From Ptiloglossa arizonensis (taxonomy: Eukaryota; Arthropoda; Insecta; Hymenoptera; Colletidae), in NCBI RefSeq assembly GCF_051014685.1, contig NC_135051.1, positions 16,263,557 to 16,327,556 of the forward strand: 64,000 nucleotides of DNA. The letters run 5' to 3'. The position numbers and the translations under genes were made by a program. This document shows, piece after piece, positions 36,225 through 45,915 of the stretch (within the stretch, counting starts at the first letter, position 1; each line of letters begins with the position of its first letter). The notes under the pieces were generated by a model. It was not told where the DNA came from and ran no database searches. It was given only the letters and a program-made list of their open reading frames with translations.

Positions 36225-38425
36225 GTAATCGATCACAATTCATTGTCGACAGGTGGATTCCGTCATCCGTATGCTACCGTTTATCGATAGAGCATCCGAG
36301 AATGAGAGCGTGTAAGTCAACTTTACCTCATTTTTAAGGACTCTTACGGTTGATACCCTTCGAGACTTCCGAATGTAACTCTTGTTCTTACGATGTATCA
36401 ACGATATCGGTTCCTCCGGCTAGCTTCGTTGAAAATCTCATTGTAAATACTGTTCTTAATACTGCTCGTAAAAGATGTGTTCTACAGCCCACATTTCGGA
36501 AGACTGTGAAACGGTGAACGCCCGAAAAGAACACTGTTTACGCTCGGAAGTCCATAACGATATCAACTTTGCCCCACTTTGAGAAATTAACGATCGAAAC
36601 GTGGAAATAATAGAATTTTTGGAAATTGTAAACTTTGTCAGACTTACCTCGCTCTCATTCTTAGGAGAATCGGTAGATCCTATTTGGCTGTCACACACTT
36701 CGCGTTTTCTTTTTTTTTTTCTCTCGTATAAGACGTCGTTAAATTATTCTTAACTTACGTATCTTATTTCGCAAAGAAGTTTCGTTCGAAGAAATATTTT
36801 CTTATATACGTTCTTTTACTTTAAATCATTCTTCTCGCGTTGTTTAATTTCATTGTACGTGTTCGGTCGATTTTGAAGAAACGATGTAGGAATGTAACCT
36901 TCGTGCACCTATCCTAGGGAGTAATGCTTCGTAAAGTATTACTAAACCCCGATTTATCGCTTTAGTCATGGCAACGTAGCGACTAAAATAAGATACAAAG
37001 CGCATGAATTCCGAAATTTTTATTGGCCTGCGTAGTCGTTTCTTTCCTCGTCTTTTATGTCGCGTTTCATTACGCATGGAATAGCTGGCAGACATAAATC
37101 AGATTGATTCGCTGTTTTATTGACGCACACGACCGTTTTACAAATTTCTTCCTGTTTATTCGTATTCTAGACAGTGCACTAACAGTTTCGCATAACGAAC
37201 TATTTAGAGGAAGGATAGTTAGATTCGCGGAATGCAGAAGAGTTCTGGAAACTAATCGAATATGTTATTCTCACTGAAACTGCGACTATTTTACAATGTT
37301 GTTCTGCAGACTGTTTCGCACCGTTTAGCGATAAAAATGGAGGGACAGGCGTGTAAGAAAACCTTACCGTAGACGAAACTTTAAATACACTTTTCTCTAG
37401 TGTTTTAGAAACTGATGATAATTAATCGATTTGAAACGTTGGCTAGAAGCAAAATAAATATACAATTTTCGTCTGATTATGTTAGAATCTCGTTTTTGAA
37501 ATGTCAAAAAATTGTTGGGCAAACATTATAGTAAAAATCGATGTCTCTCTTCACAGTACCGTCATTTTGTTAATTCTGGAATTTTTCCATTTGTTCTAGT
37601 TCGTAATAATCGATTCGTAGTTTTCGATAACATTTTTCGCACAGCACCGGGATATTATTAATAACTTATTTATCGTTGGAGTAAATTTGACAAAAAAATT
37701 CATGTAACGCCTTCGTGTGCGTATTAATTAGCACGAAAAATTTCAGTTCATTACATCGCGTACTTTTTTCAGAAAAAAATTCTAAAGATCGCCCATTTTT
37801 CAACTCCACATACAAGAGAAGTTACTTTAGGGATTGACAACCGTGAAGTTTTAAAAATTGAACGATATTTATTTATTATTGTTTCACATTTATTCATTTT
37901 GTTAAGCCACAAGAAACTAAAGGATTCTAAAAATTGGAAGGACCACAAAATTAAAAAAAAAAAGACTTCCATACTTTCACCAGATTTTAATGCTCCCTTA
38001 GACAATAACCCAAACTTTTACAGACATCAACTTCAAATTAATTCAGACGACAGATCGATCGTTTGTTTCATACCAGCGTCAAATTTTAAATCGATCGGTA
38101 TATCGGTTCCTAAAACATTCCAAACAGCTTGAAAGATATCGCATAATTCGAGAAACTCGACTTTAAATTTGAACGTACGACGCGAGAGTGCAAAAAGAGT
38201 TCGGTCATTCCCCGATAACATTGCGTCATGTAAATTTTCAAATATCGAGAAATAAAAGGACACTCGCGCGAACAGTGAACCTCAAATCGACTTTTCATTA
38301 ACCTCGAACCAGACCTGTTCGTTCGGGACCGAGTTTTCATTCTCTCCTCGATACAAGTGTCACCGCGCTCCTCGGTAAAGCGACGTCCCGTTGAAGTAAC
38401 GTCGGAATCGTGTTTACCTCGACAG
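36225..38425 (+). other. Fs: follistatin intron between TB and FS1 exons
   Basis: A 2.2-kb AT-rich phase-1 intron from donor GTAATC to acceptor TTTACCTCGACAG. It contains no tandem array, unlike its neighbours, and no recognisable exon. Open frames inside it are short and without domain character. The acceptor has a weak pyrimidine tract. Confidence 0.8.
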
Positions 38426-38644
38426 AGAGCTGCGCAGAAGTGAGGTGCGAGGAGGGGAAGAAGTGCGTGGTGCGCAGGGGAAGGCCCAGGTGCGTGTGCA
38501 GCCCCGAGTGCAAAGCGCCGAGAGGGGGAGGCCCGGTTTGCGGGACGGACGGGAAGAGTTACAAAAATCTGTGCAGGCTGAAGAAACGCGCGTGCAAGAA
38601 AGGAAGCCACGAGCTAGCGGTCGCCTATAAGGGCCACTGCCAAA
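38426..38644 (+). CDS. Fs: follistatin, exon encoding follistatin module 1 (FOLN plus Kazal)
   Basis: A 219-nt exon encoding one complete follistatin module with ten cysteines: ESCAEVRCEEGKKC, RPRCVCSPEC, then the Kazal part PVCGTDGKSYKNLC, KKRACKKG and AVAYKGHC. In vertebrate follistatin the first module carries a basic heparin-binding segment just after KKC. Here KKCVVRRGRPRC is equally basic, so binding to cell-surface proteoglycan is a reasonable inference. The split codon G/AG formed with the previous exon gives Glu before Ser-Cys, matching the vertebrate junction. The exon ends CAA A/GTGAGT, a consensus donor. The reading frame meets a stop shortly after the donor, as expected for an intron. 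Kazal folds are also found in protease inhibitors and agrin, but the FOLN-Kazal pairing and the TB exon before it fix the assignment. Confidence 0.95.
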
Positions 38645-38977
38645 GTGAGTATGTATGAACGAGATAGAATCATTATCACAACCGCAATTGCAATTGAATC
38701 GCTCCCGATTGGGTCATTTCGGATTGATTGTTCTCGTAAGCACCTGATGGGGCGTGTAGACGGAGAGGGGGGTGGGGTGGGGTGGTGGGGGGAGAGAGAG
38801 AAATTCATCGCCGACCGGCACGATTCCCCATCGCGCGACCAGCGACGTTAGCTTGACGCGGAACAAATTAAGCCCTAGATCAACTTGTTACGGAAGCGTC
38901 AGCTGCGAAATTAACGTAAAAAGAAAAATACCGATACACAATAAGAAACGTAACTGCCGCGACGAATCGGATACGAT

Positions 38978-39425
38978 GCTTCGAGAGAACGGTCATTTCG
39001 ATTACCAATCTGCCGGTTGGTGGTTAAATAAGGGCAGTGGGGCTATTTTGTACCTCATAATACGTGATTGTTTTTCTTCGTACTTTTTTTTTTCATTTTT
39101 TCTTCTCGTGGAGAAATTCGAAATTTTTAATGTTCGAGAGAACGGTCATTTCGATTACCGGTTGGTGGTTAAATAAGGGCAGTGGGGCTATTCTGTACGC
39201 CATAATACGTGATTTTTTTTCTTCGTATTTTTTTTTTCATTTTTTCTTCTCGTGGAGAAATTCGAAATTTTTGATGGTCGAGAGAACGGTCATTTCGATT
39301 ACCAATCTGCCGGTTGGTGGTTAAATAAGGGCAGTGGGGCTATTCTGTACGCCATAATACGTGATTTTTTTTCTTTTTTTCTTTTTTCTTCTCGTGGAGA
39401 AATTCGAAATTCTTGATGGTAGAAA
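38978..39425. repeat. tandem repeat, about 144-153 bp unit, three copies, intronic
   Basis: GAGAGAACGGTCATTTCGAT occurs near 38983, 39136 and 39280. It is followed by GGTTGGTGGTTAAATAAGGG, GCAGTGGGGCTATT, ATAATACGTGATT and CTTCTCGTGGAGAAATTCG. The copies differ in the length of internal T runs and in whether CAATCTGCCGG is present (absent from copy 2). It lies inside the FS1-FS2 intron. Confidence 0.92.
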
Positions 39426-40903
39426 AGAAACAAGTCGTGGGGTTACTTCTCAACGTACGACAGTGATGCAAACTGTGCTCGCGTGTAGAGGAAATCCGCG
39501 ATGGAATTCTCGGGAGCATTCGAATGCAAATATTGATTTAAGTACACGCAATTTATGTCCAGTAATTCACTTACGATTATGGAATAATTTAATATTCAAT
39601 TGGCAAATTTTATACCGAGAGATACAAAGTACAGGATATTACAGAAATGGTACTGATAGAGGGTGTGTATTTATGTAATAAAAAGTTTGCGTAGCTAATC
39701 GAAGTAAGATTGGTATTAATAATTCACCATTTCTGAATGTTTGTACTTATGGAAATTACAATTTAAAAAGGATCACCTTTGTATTATAGAATGTATTGCA
39801 GCTCTTAATATTTTTCATTCGATTCTTAATGAAAGCAATACAAAACTTGGGTAAAAAATTTGTTAATAATTTTCAAGCTCTCCCATTCGTGAATTGTAAT
39901 TAATTGTAATACTTGTATTTAACTTTCCTAGTGCGCTTTTACACGAACAAACTAAAAAACACGAACGCTATACAAACGCCCGAACACTCGTTTCTCATCT
40001 CAAGTATAATAAATTCACCATACTCGTAAAATGTTCCGATCAAACCTGACCACAACAAAAAACAATTTGTTGTTTGACCACAACAACTGTTATATGTTTT
40101 GACCGCAACAACTCAAATATTTTATCAGCCATTCCTTAATCACTCTGCACAACCCAGATCCGACCTAACCTCAATTTGAGTATCGTTCCTTAAAAAATGG
40201 CGTCGTAGTAACCAAAATATTAGTTTCGTGTATTCTTACGATAATAGTTCTGCATTGTTTCTATTGAAATACAGTGGAGTAGATTTTTATAGTCAGCTTC
40301 AGAAACAATGTACCGTGAATTTTTGAAAATAATGAAATTATTGAACAATTTATACCAAGTAACCGAAGTAAGCCAAAATTGATAATTTACCCCAAATGCT
40401 ACAGTTTTGTTAACATCAGCCGACGTTTCAAGACTTCTGACCTCATCTAGCAATTAACGTGTTAATTCGTTTCTAAGATCGGAAAATTTTACAAAATTTA
40501 CAACCGAAATAAACGCCACTATTTAAACTTGAGCACAAATTTAAAACAAAAGCAGTCGTACACTGCCTGAAGAAAATATCTTCTTCGGTAAGTGTACATA
40601 ATCTGCAAAATAGAATTGTTTAATCTTCAATTACTACTTTCAAATTATTTCTCAATTATTACTTTCGAAGAAAACCAAGGAGCCACTGTAATTCGTATTA
40701 TCGCGCACCTAATCGCTACACGTGCTCGCAGAAAACTTTCTCTCAATCTCAAGCGAAAGACCACGTACCTCGTTCGACAATCCCTCTATGCCTTTCTAGG
40801 ATTCAAAAATCAATATTTCGATTAATCATTGTTTGAAGATCTTTAAAACAAACTAAAAAAAGAAAATTCTTTCCAAAATCTCTAGATCGGAACATATACA
40901 TAC

Positions 40904-41628
40904 TAGATTGTTCAATAAGTTTTGTCGTCCCTACCCTTGTCAAAAAAATACTACACTTCAACTTTGAACAACTGTAAATCTACAAACTAGTCGAGAGATC
41001 TATATGAAACTTCACACATGTTCATCAAACAATAGTACCATCTTTAGAAGAATAAAATGAACCTAATAACTCCATTTCTTATAAAACAATAAAACTTATC
41101 GAGCAACCTATTATACCCCATGAACCCGGAACTATAATACCTTTCCAAAATCTCTAGATCGCAACATATACATAATAGATTGTTCAATAAGTGTTGTCAT
41201 TTTTTTATTGTTAAAAAATACTATGACACTTCAACTTTGAACAACTGTAAATCTACGAATGAGTTGAGAGATCTACATGAAACTTCACACATGTTCATCG
41301 AACAATACTACCAACCTCCAAAAATTAAAACGACGAGCCTAATAGCTCCATTTCTCATCGAACGACAAAATCTTATTAAGCAACCTATTATACCCCATGT
41401 ACTCGAAACAACCTTCCAAAAATCTCTAGATCGGAACATATACATACTAGATTGTTCAATAAGTTTCGTCGTCCCTACTATTGTCAAAAAAATACTACAC
41501 TTTAACTTTGAACAACAGTAAATCTACAAACAAGTCGAGAGATCTACATGAAACTTCACCCAAAAATAAACCGACGAGCCTGATAGCTCCGTTTCTCATC
41601 GTACGACAAAATCTTATTAAACAACGTA
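40904..41628. mobile_element. three mariner-like short elements (MITEs) in tandem, 272-bp period
   Basis: TAGATTGTTCAATAAGT occurs at 40904, 41176 and 41448, exactly 272 bp apart. About 207 bp after the first and second is the complementary end (ACTTAT.GAGCAACCTA or CTTATTAAGCAACCTA), so each unit is a short element with inverted ends bounded by TA, plus 60 bp of flank (TCTAGATCG.AACATATACAT). The interior has AGATCTACATGAAACTTCAC, as in mariner-type untranslated regions. The third copy is shortened. Flanks are duplicated with the element, so the array arose by tandem duplication rather than three insertions. No transposase remains. It ends about 230 bp before the FS2 exon. Confidence 0.85.
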
Positions 41629-41856
41629 GCGTATTCCCACGAACCCGGAACGACCGTGTCGTTCCCAATGCACGCGAGCCGCGGAGTCTCGAGTATCGTG
41701 GCGACGTGCTTCCGCCCGTGATCTCGCCGTTGACGAAAAAGAAATCGAACGAACCGATGACCGCGCGTACACGAAAAACAAGGAGGCGGGAAGTCGACGC
41801 ATCTATCACGGGGGCGGTTTACGACTGTGCGTAATAACGTGTAAAGTGTCGAGCAG

Positions 41857-42093
41857 GTTCGTGCGTACGGGTCCGGTGCGGCCAAGGCCGGAGCTGCCTG
41901 TTGGACCAGAACCTGAGCCCGCACTGCGTGAAGTGCGCCCGCAGGTGCCCACAGCCGCCCCCGCAACAGCGAGCCGCCGCACGCCCCGTTTGCGGGGCCG
42001 ACGGAAACACCTACAAGAGTGCCTGCCACCTGCGACTCGCCGCCTGCCGCGCAGGTCGCGCCATTCCCGTCGCCTATAAGGGCCACTGCAAAC
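41857..42093 (+). CDS. Fs: follistatin, exon encoding follistatin module 2 (FOLN plus Kazal)
   Basis: A 237-nt exon encoding the second ten-cysteine module: SSCVRVRCGQGRSC, LLDQNLSPHCVKC, ARRCPQPPPQQ, then Kazal PVCGADGNTYKSACHLRLAAC and IPVAYKGHC. The LLDQ..PHCV.C, CHLR.A.C and GRAIP.AY.G.C features are typical of module 2 in follistatins. The split codon A/GT joins FS1 to FS2 as Ser-Ser-Cys. The exon ends AAA C/GTGAGT, phase 1. It is very GC-rich (over 65% by eye) inside AT-rich DNA. The Pro/Gln run after RRC is longer than in vertebrates. The frame stays open for about 110 codons beyond the donor because the intron is pyrimidine-rich, so intron retention would add a hydrophobic Leu/Phe/Ser tail; I regard that as accidental. 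Confidence 0.95.
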
Positions 42094-42470
42094 GTGAGTT
42101 CTCCTTTTACTCTTGCTTTCTGTCCTCGTCTTTGCTTTCCTCCCCCTCTACCCGAACACACTCCCCTCTCCCCTTGCCACCCGAAACACAGCCACCCCCT
42201 TCCTCTCTCGCTCTCTTGCTTTTTCCCCTCTTCGGTCTCTCTTTTGACTTTACGAGCCGTTGTTCCTTCGATCTCTTGCTCTTGCTGTTTCTCTTGCTCT
42301 TTCTGTTTCTCTTCTTCTTCTTCTTCTTCTTCTTCTTCTTGGTTCTCTTACCCTTCTCCCTACTCCTAGCCTCTGTTTGCTTTTTCCTGGGTTTCTCTTT
42401 TGGTCTCTCTTTGGCCTCTCTTTAGCCTCTCTTTGCATTCTCTTTAGCTGTTTTTTGGTCAGTTTTTCAG
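42094..42470 (+). other. Fs: probable short intron after FS2, pyrimidine-rich, with (TTC)n
   Basis: From donor GTGAGT at 42094 the + strand is mostly C and T, with a TTC run at about 42309-42342 and repeated GCCTCTCTTT near 42412-42440. It ends in GTCAGTTTTTCAG at 42470, a strong acceptor. If this acceptor is used the intron is 377 nt. If it is not used, the intron extends further to an exon I cannot see. Confidence 0.45.
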
Positions 42471-42538
42471 CTCAGTGGTGCACAACCCACGCCGCCTCGG
42501 GTAAACCCCGATCGTGTAAACAGACTGAGAAATCGTAA
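42471..42538 (+). CDS. Fs: candidate short last exon of follistatin
   Basis: Joined to the phase-1 donor at 42093, this segment reads P-QWCTTHAASGKPRSCKQTEKS and stops at TAA (42536-42538). It would end the protein 22 residues after follistatin module 2, giving a TB-FS1-FS2 arrangement without a third module, like vertebrate FSTL3. The support is a strong acceptor, correct phase and a nearby stop. Against it: any acceptor has a one-in-three chance of phase match, the peptide has no recognisable homology, and fly follistatin, as I recall it, has a third module. A terminal AATAAA occurs near 42993. Confidence 0.25.
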
Positions 42539-42886
42539 ATATCGAGCGACGAAGGGCGTTGAGTTGTTGATACCGGGGATTGTGTTTTGGTGGGCCGGTA
42601 GCAATGCTCACAGAGGGACGAAGAGTGGGGGTGGATTCGAGTTGGTTGTCGTTTCGAAGGATCGACACGGAGAGGGTGCAAAGGGCGAAAGGGAGTACGG
42701 GAAGTTCGGAGATCGAAACACGATTATCGTTTCGATGCTTTTTCTTTTGTGTTTGCGAATTTTTCTTTGCCTCTTTCGCAAACTTTCTTCGCTTTCTCCT
42801 CGTGTCCTTGGTTATGCGATTTTCCGGTTCGTTTTTCATTCTGGAACTTTCCCGAAGACTTTACACTGCCTTTGCGATACTCGATT
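42539..42886. other. moderately GC-rich non-coding stretch
   Basis: If the candidate last exon is right this is follistatin 3' untranslated sequence. Two overlapping + strand frames of about 100 codons have no domain character and no follistatin-type cysteine pattern. Confidence 0.35.
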
Positions 42887-43345
42887 GAGAAATTAAAATA
42901 ATTTTTAATTGAAAAAGAATTTTTCTTTTACGAATCTTGAAGGGATAGATTTCAAGTATTTGGAAATTGTCACGAGTTTATCGAATTGTTTGAAATAAAC
43001 TTATTTGTACATTGATCCCATTGAGAAATAAAAATCATTTTTAACTAGAACAAGAATTTTTTTATTACGAATCTTGCGAGGATAGATTTCGAGTATTTGG
43101 AAATTTTCACGAGTTTATCGAATCATTTGAAATAAACTTATTTGTACATTGATCCCATTAAGAGATTAAAACAATTTTTAACTAGAACAAGAATTTTTTC
43201 GTTATGAATCTTGAGGGCATAGATTTCGAGTATTTGGAAATTGTCACGAGTTTACCGAATCATTTGAAATAAATTTTTTTGTGCGTTAATTTCACTGAGA
43301 AATTAAAACAATTTTAAATTAGAACAATAATCGATCACTTTAACC
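42887..43345. repeat. tandem repeat, about 137-bp unit, four copies
   Basis: GAGAAATTAAAA or its variants recurs near 42887, 43023, 43162 and 43297, spacings 136, 139 and 135. Each unit has AGAATTTTT, GAATCTTGA.GG.ATAGATTTC, GAGTATTTGGAAATTGTCAC and ATTTGAAATAAA.TTATTTGT. The fourth copy is partial. Confidence 0.88.
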
Positions 43346-44039
43346 ACTGTTTCTGTTGATTTATATTGTAATTGTCTATACAGTGTTATATTGGTGTGTT
43401 TCGAGAATTTATGAGAGTTTCGAATATTAAGTTTCTAGGCGAGAAGCCATCCACGTTTTTCAATGCATTTTGTGCTTTCTTTCGAAAGCGCTACCTGTTG
43501 CTTCCCGCGCGAAAGAGCGATTAAACGCAGAAAAACGGAAGTAGAATACAAGGTGTCTCGTGTAAAGGTAGATTTAATCGGTGGATAACGAATTTATCAA
43601 ACCTGTCTCGCTGGAAAACAAGTTTTCCGAAAAAGTGTCACGGATAAAGACATTTGGAAACGCATGGATTAATTTCAAACTTCTTCGATATACTTACAAC
43701 CTTTATTGTGTATCTAAAATTGGAAAATGTATTAAGATCACGAATTATTGTATCAACCGTATTATTAATCTAGATTTTCGTGTATACAAAATAATTGATG
43801 CAAAGTGCGACCACTTATCTGTCGCGCTCGAGTTAACTCGAGCAACATAGTTGCCGGATAAACAAGTGAAACCGTTTGAAATAATACAGACTAAAATCAG
43901 AGGAGACAAACCTGTTACATTTAGAGGAGAAATTTATAAATGTATATTTTCGAATATTTATAAAGCACAACTCTCCTTTACGCAATTGTGTAATTTATAC
44001 GAGATGCTCACTTTCTTTCAATTTACGAAAAAAAAAAGA
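43346..44039. other. AT-rich non-coding stretch, no gene recognised
   Basis: Two + strand frames (43581-43850 and 43851-44195) adjoin at an amber codon but have no recognisable protein content. The second runs into the repeat array at 44041. ACAAGGTGTCTCGTGTAAAG near 43550 resembles an insect transposon end. Confidence 0.4.
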
Positions 44040-44800
44040 AATAACCAATCTTCAAGGTCAAGTGTATATTCTACCATAACTTGGAGTCACTGGTACCACA
44101 ATAACCGACCCCCTTGTGACACATCGAAATTTATCGATGCATATCGTTGCTTAAAATGTGTATATAAAATATATAGTATAGATTCAAATATATAGTAACA
44201 TGGCTGGTAATTAAAAACCAGAAATAACCAATCTTCAAGGTCAAGTGTATATTTTACCATAACTTGGAGTCACGTAACCCACTGGTACCACAATACTCGA
44301 ACCCTTTGTGACACATAAAAATTTTTCGATGCATATCGTTGCTCAAAATGTATATATAAAATATATAGTATAGATTCAAATATATAGTTACATGGCTAGC
44401 AATTAAAAATCACACATTTTCACGAAATAATCAATCTTCAAGGTCAAGTGTATATTTTACTTGGAGTCACGTAACCCACTTGTACCCCAATACTCGAACC
44501 CTTGGTGACACATCGAAATTTTTCGATGCATATCGTTGCTCAAAATGTATATATAAAATATACAGTATAGATTCAAATATATAGTAACATGGCTAGCAAT
44601 TAAAAATCACACATTTTCACGAAATAATCAGTCTTCAAGGTCAAGTGTATATTCTACCATAACTTGGAGTCACGTAACCCACTGGTACCACAATACTCGA
44701 ACCCTTTGTGACAAATCGAAATTTTTCGATGCATATAGTTGCTCGAAATGTACATATAAAATATGTAGTATACATCGAAGTACATAATAACAGAAAATTA
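44040..44800. repeat. tandem repeat, about 183-203 bp unit, four copies
   Basis: CTTCAAGGTCAAGTGTATAT occurs near 44051, 44234, 44437 and 44634. It is followed by ACTTGGAGTCACGTAACCCA, TGGTACCACAATACTCGAAC, TTTTTCGATGCATATCGTTG and a TATATATAAAATATATAG stretch. Copy 1 lacks the CGTAACCC segment and copy 3 lacks CATAAC. Confidence 0.93.
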
Positions 44801-45358
44801 ACGCGATAAAATTTCCTTCGGTTATTCCGGCTGCGAGGTAACGAAGCATGCATGGAAAAGAAGCGAGTAGGAAAGGGTGAAGGACGGAGCCCGACGAAAA
44901 GAATAAAAAAAGGGGGGCAGGGAAAGTTCACTTCATTGGTGAGCAGGCGAGTAGCCAGACTGCTGCTGCTTTGCATCGGAATGTACCTTATTGTTGTCTG
45001 ATTTGCACAGTGCCGAATTCTTCTGACAGGTGCCATAAAGTCGGCGAGCGAAGTTATGCCCAAACAACAGACTCCGCAGGGAATAACAAAATCCGTGGCC
45101 GCACGAATGTTTACCGGGAGTAACCTTTCGACCTCCTTTTTCCACCGAAACTGCCTGCACTGGAATCTTCTCTGTTCAACGTTTTGCCTTTATTTTCCAT
45201 CGACTTCTATCGGGCGACAATACAGGTCGTTGAAAATAACTCGTGGCCGATTAAATATTTCAATCCTTCGAGTGTCACGCTTTGGTGCGAGTTTTTCGCT
45301 ACAAATGTGGAGCGAGTGCAAGGGTACCAAAAAATGTACGAACTCGTAACGAAATATG
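44801..45358. other. non-coding stretch containing a short cysteine-rich - strand frame (44933-45160)
   Basis: The - strand frame contains HSCGHGFCYSLRSLLFGHN, then RRLYGTCQKNSALC, and ends ..SGYSPAHQ at a TGA. Four or five cysteines in 40 residues with basic residues look like a small secreted peptide, and there is an AG (CCAGTGCAG) upstream that could be an acceptor. There is no Kazal or defensin spacing and no signal peptide in the same frame. It is not follistatin module 3, being on the wrong strand and without the C..DG.TY core. It is left as an unassigned frame. Confidence 0.2.
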
Positions 45359-45915
45359 TCACGAAAAGCACGTGACTGTTATTTATCACGAAAGAATATT
45401 TCTCTACTTTTTTTTTCGATTTATAATATTTCTCCAATTCAATTAGTAGTGGAATTCTGTTTAAAAAATAAATACGCAAGTGTTATTTATTTCTTAGAAG
45501 GAATTCTAATCAAGTTCGTGTCACGAAAAGCACGTGACTGTTATTTATCACGAAAGAATATTTCTCTACTTTTTTTTTCGATTTATAATATTTCTCCAAT
45601 TCAATTAGTAGTGGAATTCTGTTTAAAAAATAAATACGCAAGTGTTATTTATTTCTTAGAAGGAATTCTAATCAAGTTCGTGTCACGTAAAGCACGTGAC
45701 TGTTATTTATCACGAAAAAATATTTCTCCACTCAGTTTCGATTAATAATATTTTTCCAATTCAATTCGTAGTGGAACTCTATCAAAAAATAAACTTACAT
45801 AGAAATCAAAAATATTTCTTCACTCTATTTCGATTTATATTTTTCCAACACAACTCGAACCACAACTGTCTAAAAAAATAAGCACGTGATTGCCACTTAC
45901 TTCTTAGACAAAATT
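45359..45915. repeat. tandem repeat, 162-bp unit, two near-identical copies plus decayed ones
   Basis: CACGAAAAGCACGTGACTGT occurs at 45360 and 45522, and as CACGTAAAGCACGTGACTGT at 45684, exactly 162 bp apart each time. The first two units are almost identical over their whole length; the third decays after 45740, and a shorter relic follows near 45870 (AAGCACGTGATTGCCACTTA). 162 is 54 codons, so an open frame passes through both units without interruption (129 codons); it repeats the same peptide twice and is an artefact of unit length. Confidence 0.93.

Larger units (their letters stand above)
38645..41856 (+). other. Fs: follistatin intron between FS1 and FS2 exons
   Basis: A 3.2-kb phase-1 intron from GTGAGT to GTCGAGCAG. 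A GT-rich stretch with GGGGGGTGGGGTGGGGTGGT lies at 38765-38795 (possible quadruplex). The intron holds the array at 38978-39425 and the mariner-like tandem units at 40904-41628; the rest is AT-rich and without exons. 39430-40900 shows nothing recognisable. Confidence 0.8.

Noticed and set aside
43581..44195. Two adjoining + strand frames looking like one gene with a stop
   Set aside because: Lys/Ile/Asn-rich AT-driven composition, no motif, and the second frame runs into a tandem array.
44933..45160. Third follistatin module
   Set aside because: It lies on the opposite strand and lacks the C..DG.TY...C Kazal core and ten-cysteine spacing.
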